Assembly: GCF_029626155.1 (NCBI RefSeq)
Contig: NZ_JARUBL010000001.1
Location: 2,356,001-2,420,000 of the forward strand
Length of the DNA stretch: 64,000 nucleotides
Direction: 5' to 3'
Source of the DNA: Solwaraspora sp. WMMD1047
GTDB taxonomy: Bacteria; Actinomycetota; Actinomycetes; Mycobacteriales; Micromonosporaceae
In this document: piece by piece, positions 61,318-64,000 of the stretch
Position numbering within the stretch: position 1 is the first letter of the stretch
Layout of the letters: each line of letters starts with the position of its first letter
Translations under genes and position numbers: made by a program
Notes under the pieces: generated by a model
Database searches by the model: none
What the model saw: the letters and a program-made list of their open reading frames with translations, nothing else
Told to the model about the DNA's origin: nothing

Positions 61318-62568
61318 ATGGACCTCTACACCAGACGCCGGTTCCTGCTCGCCTCCGGGGTGGCGGCCGGCGGCGCGCTGGCCGCCGGGGCGGGCGCGAT
61401 CGGCCTGGCCGAACTGCTGCGCAGCGCGTCCGGGGAGCCGCCGGCCGGCGACCGGCCGGTGGACACGGTGGTGCTGGTCACCCTCTACGGCGGCAACGAC
61501 GGGCTGAACACCCTGATCCCGTACGCCGACGACGCGTACCACTCGGCGCGGCCGGAGCTGGCGTATCCGCCGGAGCGGGTGCTGCGGTTGGACGACTCGG
61601 TCGGGCTGAACCCGATGTTGCGGGGGCTCAAGCAGCTCTGGGACGGCGGGAAGTTGGCGATCGTCCAGGGGGTCGGCTACCCGCGGCCGGACCGCAGCCA
61701 CTTCCGGTCGATGGACATCTGGCAGACCGCCTCGCCGGCGGAGCCGGTGCCGACCGGCTGGGTCGGTCGGTGGCTGGACGGCACCGCGGCCCCGGTGGAG
61801 GCGGCGGTGAGTTTCGAGCCGGTGCTGCCGCCGCTGCTGGTGGGCAAGAGCCGGGTCGGGGCCTGCGTCAGCTACCGGGGGCTGTCGCTGCCGAACTGGA
61901 TCGACGCCTCGGTGGTGGCGGGGCTGGGCCGGCCGCAGCCGGGGGAGCCGGAGATGTTCGCGCGGGCCGCCGCGGCGTACGCGGATCTGTTGAGCATGAG
62001 CGCGGTGATCGGCGACGCCGAGAACACCCAGCCCAGCAACACCACCGGGCCGGACGTGCCGGCGACCGGCACCGGTGGTGCGAACGCGTTGACCACCCAG
62101 TTGGCGTTGGTGGCGCGCTGTGTCGAGGTGGGGGTGCCGACCCGGGTCTACTCGGTGAGCCTCGGCGGCTTCGACACGCACGCCCAGGAGGTGGTGGCGC
62201 AGGAGGCGCTGCTCGGGCAGCTCGATCAGGCGTTGGCTGGGTTCGCGACCCGGATGGCCGGGTCGACGGCAGGCCGCCGGGTGGCGGTGGTGGTCTACAG
62301 CGAGTTCGGCCGGCGGGTGCGGGCGAACGCGTCGCAGGGCACCGACCACGGCACCGCCGGCCCGGTCTTCGTCCTCGGTGACCGGGTGCTCGGCGGCCTG
62401 TACGGGGAGCATCCGAGCCTGACCGACCTGGACCACGACGACCTGAAGGCGACGACGGACTTCCGCGACGTCTTCGGGACGGTCCTCACCTCGGTGCTGG
62501 GGGTGGAGGCGTCCCGCTACATCGACGACCACGAGCTGCGGTCGCTGCCGCTGTTCGCGACCGCCTGA
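61318..62568 (+). CDS. DUF1501 family protein, Tat-exported
   Basis: A 416-residue protein of the DUF1501 family, related to the alkaline phosphatase/sulfatase fold. A twin-arginine signal (TRRRFLLASGVAAGG) shows export after folding. VVLVTLYGGNDGLNTLIPY is the first family motif, HFRSMDIWQTASP follows, and SVSLGGFDTHAQE and VVYSEFGRRVRANASQGTDHGTAGP provide conserved Asp and His residues that could bind metal. It starts one nucleotide after the DUF1800 stop. The family's role is unknown; a hydrolase or transferase working outside the membrane is plausible. Confidence 0.87.
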   Translation: MDLYTRRRFLLASGVAAGGALAAGAGAIGLAELLRSASGEPPAGDRPVDTVVLVTLYGGNDGLNTLIPYADDAYHSARPELAYPPERVLRLDDSVGLNPMLRGLKQLWDGGKLAIVQGVGYPRPDRSHFRSMDIWQTASPAEPVPTGWVGRWLDGTAAPVEAAVSFEPVLPPLLVGKSRVGACVSYRGLSLPNWIDASVVAGLGRPQPGEPEMFARAAAAYADLLSMSAVIGDAENTQPSNTTGPDVPATGTGGANALTTQLALVARCVEVGVPTRVYSVSLGGFDTHAQEVVAQEALLGQLDQALAGFATRMAGSTAGRRVAVVVYSEFGRRVRANASQGTDHGTAGPVFVLGDRVLGGLYGEHPSLTDLDHDDLKATTDFRDVFGTVLTSVLGVEASRYIDDHELRSLPLFATA

Positions 62569-62584
62569 CCGGCCGGCCGGTGGC

Positions 62585-64000
62585 TCAGCGGCCGCCGCCC
62601 CGGAACACCTCGGCGATGGTGCGCAGCAGCACCTTGGCGTCGAGCCAGAGCGACCAGTTCTCGATGTAGTAGTTGTCGAACCGGGCCCGGTCGGAGATCG
62701 GCGTGTCCCCGCGCAGCCCGCTGACCTGCGCCAGCCCGGTCAGCCCCATCGGCACCCGGTGCCGCATCGCGTAGTCGGGGTGTTCGGCGGAGAACTTCTC
62801 CACGAAGTAGGGCCGCTCCGGGCGGGGTCCGACGACTGTCATGTCGCCGCGCAGGATGTTCCACAGCTGGGGGAGTTCGTCGAGTGAGGTGCGGCGCATG
62901 AACCGACCGACCGGCCCGATCCGCTGGTCGTCCGCAATGGACCACCTGGTCTGGGACTCCTGCTCGTCGTGGGGCCGCATGGTGCGGAACTTGATCACCT
63001 TGAACGGTCGGCCGTGCCGGCCGACCCGGTCCTGGTAGAAGAAGATGCCCCGGCCGCCCTCGGCCAGGGTGGCCAGGGCGCAGAGCAGCAGCAGCGGGCT
63101 GAGGACCACCAGCGCGACGGTGGCGAAGACGAGATCCGAACAGCGCTTGACGGCCCAGCGCGGCCCGGAGAGGGCGGTGTGCCGGATCTGCACGACCGGG
63201 ATCGCCCCGATGTGGTCGGGCAGCCCACCCTGCGACCGCGAACCCCACAACCGGGGTACGACGAACAGGTCGCAGCCCACGCAGGCGGGTCGGCGCAGGA
63301 CCTCCATCAGCGCCGGCTCCGGGACCTCCACGTCCGCGATGATCAGGACGTCGCAGTCGACCATCGGAATCGTCGACTCCAGGTCGTCGAGGGTGGCCAA
63401 CAGCGGGACCGGCGGCCCGTCGGTGCGCTGCGGCCCGACCCCGACGTGCCCGACGAAGCGCAGGCCGTACCGGGGATAGCGGCGCAGCAGCCGGGACAGC
63501 TCCACCGCGACCGGTCCGCTGCCCAGGATGATCGCGTTGTGTTCGACCCAGCGGTGCCGGCGGGCGAAGGTGACGGTGGCGCGGGTGACGGCCCGCCCGA
63601 CGATGACCAGCCCGGCGGAGATCGCGACGCTGCGCATGAACCCGGCGCCGTACTCGACGGAGTCGTGCCGCAGGGCCGCGATGATCGAGACGATCGAGGC
63701 GGCGGCCAACAGCCGCCCGCAGAGGCTGGGCAGCTCGTCCAGAATGCTCATGTGCCGCCGGGCCCGGTAGAGCCCGCCGGCCGCGAAGATCGTCACGGTG
63801 AGCGCGGCGGCTACCAGCGTCCCGCGCCAGTAGGTCCGGGTCCAGAGCAGCGGGCCGAGCAGGGCGATCAGGTCGACCGGCGCGGTGAGCATCCAGGCCC
63901 GTAGCTGCCGGGTCCGCCGGGACGTCTCCGAGCCGACGTACGGCAGCACGGTGGTGGTGGCCGTGCTCTCGGCCCGCTCGGGAGCGCGCTGCTGCGGAAT
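62585..64000 (-). CDS. polyprenyl-phosphate sugar-1-phosphate transferase (5' end beyond the window)
   Basis: At least 471 residues; the frame stays open to the window edge, and no ribosome site precedes the first GTG at 63949. Four membrane segments (about residues 20-140 from that GTG) and a CoA-binding-like domain (AIILGSGPVAVELSRLLRR) come before the catalytic part. The catalytic part reads KRCSDLVFATVALVVLSPLLLLCAL, KVIKFRTM, DELPQLWNILRGDMTVVGPRP and GLTGLAQVSGLRGDTPI. This is the WbaP/EpsL-type bacterial sugar transferase. It loads the first sugar phosphate on undecaprenyl phosphate and so starts repeat-unit synthesis for the cluster. It converges on the DUF1501 gene. Confidence 0.92.
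   Translation of the reverse strand: MPQQRAPERAESTATTTVLPYVGSETSRRTRQLRAWMLTAPVDLIALLGPLLWTRTYWRGTLVAAALTVTIFAAGGLYRARRHMSILDELPSLCGRLLAAASIVSIIAALRHDSVEYGAGFMRSVAISAGLVIVGRAVTRATVTFARRHRWVEHNAIILGSGPVAVELSRLLRRYPRYGLRFVGHVGVGPQRTDGPPVPLLATLDDLESTIPMVDCDVLIIADVEVPEPALMEVLRRPACVGCDLFVVPRLWGSRSQGGLPDHIGAIPVVQIRHTALSGPRWAVKRCSDLVFATVALVVLSPLLLLCALATLAEGGRGIFFYQDRVGRHGRPFKVIKFRTMRPHDEQESQTRWSIADDQRIGPVGRFMRRTSLDELPQLWNILRGDMTVVGPRPERPYFVEKFSAEHPDYAMRHRVPMGLTGLAQVSGLRGDTPISDRARFDNYYIENWSLWLDAKVLLRTIAEVFRGGGR

Noticed and set aside
58541-61507. Plus-strand open frame of about 990 codons across the glycosyltransferase and DUF1800 genes
   Set aside because: It crosses a divergent promoter region and has no domain; the DUF1800 gene lies in another frame.

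Overview
The window is high-GC actinobacterial DNA, most likely from Micromonospora or a close relative (Micromonosporaceae). This is inferred from GTG starts, ATGA/GTGA gene overlaps, AfsR-type STAND regulators, XRE-DUF5753/DUF397 proteins, DUF2637, DUF3000 and DUF6232 families, a rifampin phosphotransferase, and a coproporphyrin-dependent haem pathway. No rRNA, tRNA, CRISPR array or intact insertion sequence was seen. Many genes have a TANNNT-like -10 box ending 6-7 nt before the start codon, so leaderless transcription looks common here.

Region 1 (1-9 kb): the end of an ABC exporter operon, a DUF2637 membrane protein, a GNAT acetyltransferase, a hydrolase remnant and a VOC protein. Three secreted FN3-FN3-CBM2 paralogs follow, with a PHP-domain phosphoesterase between the first and second.

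Region 2 (9-18.3 kb): a flavin/F420-type redox block. A MarR repressor is divergent from an operon of a luciferase-like/FAD-oxidase fusion, a second luciferase-like oxidoreductase and a DUF1349 protein, and two palindromic operators lie between them. Next come a PIG-L deacetylase, an XRE regulator divergent from two aldo/keto reductases, and a stand-alone TIR-domain protein.

Region 3 (18.4-30.4 kb): a secreted GH64 beta-1,3-glucanase under a CebR-like palindrome, a membrane GGDEF-EAL protein, and a rifampin phosphotransferase (rph) with a rifamycin-associated element upstream. rph is divergent from an XRE-NB-ARC-TPR regulator. A set of small exported and membrane proteins with a LuxR-type regulator follows.

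Region 4 (30.4-37.3 kb): an accessory region with decayed genes. It holds a YihY/BrkB membrane protein with a replaced C-terminus, a DUF6232 remnant, a truncated XRE-DUF5753 gene next to an intact DUF397 gene, a HicAB toxin-antitoxin pair, ASCH, VOC and YdeI proteins, and an internally deleted deazaflavin oxidoreductase.

Region 5 (37.3-52.2 kb): core metabolism. fadA-fadB (fatty acid beta-oxidation), galE, ribonuclease D, a membrane-anchored HtrA-like protease, a Pro-rich coiled-coil membrane protein, DUF3000, and hemE-hemY-chdC for haem synthesis. A kinase-like membrane protein ends the region.

Region 6 (52.2-64 kb): an exopolysaccharide cluster. Four glycosyltransferase/transporter genes overlap in one minus-strand operon with another glycosyltransferase; the last gene is one polypeptide combining a Wzx-like flippase with a Wzy/WaaL-like polymerase or ligase. 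Divergent to the operon is an exported DUF1800-DUF1501 pair, and converging on that pair is a polyprenyl-phosphate sugar transferase that continues past the window edge. Together these could start, elongate, flip and polymerise a surface polysaccharide.
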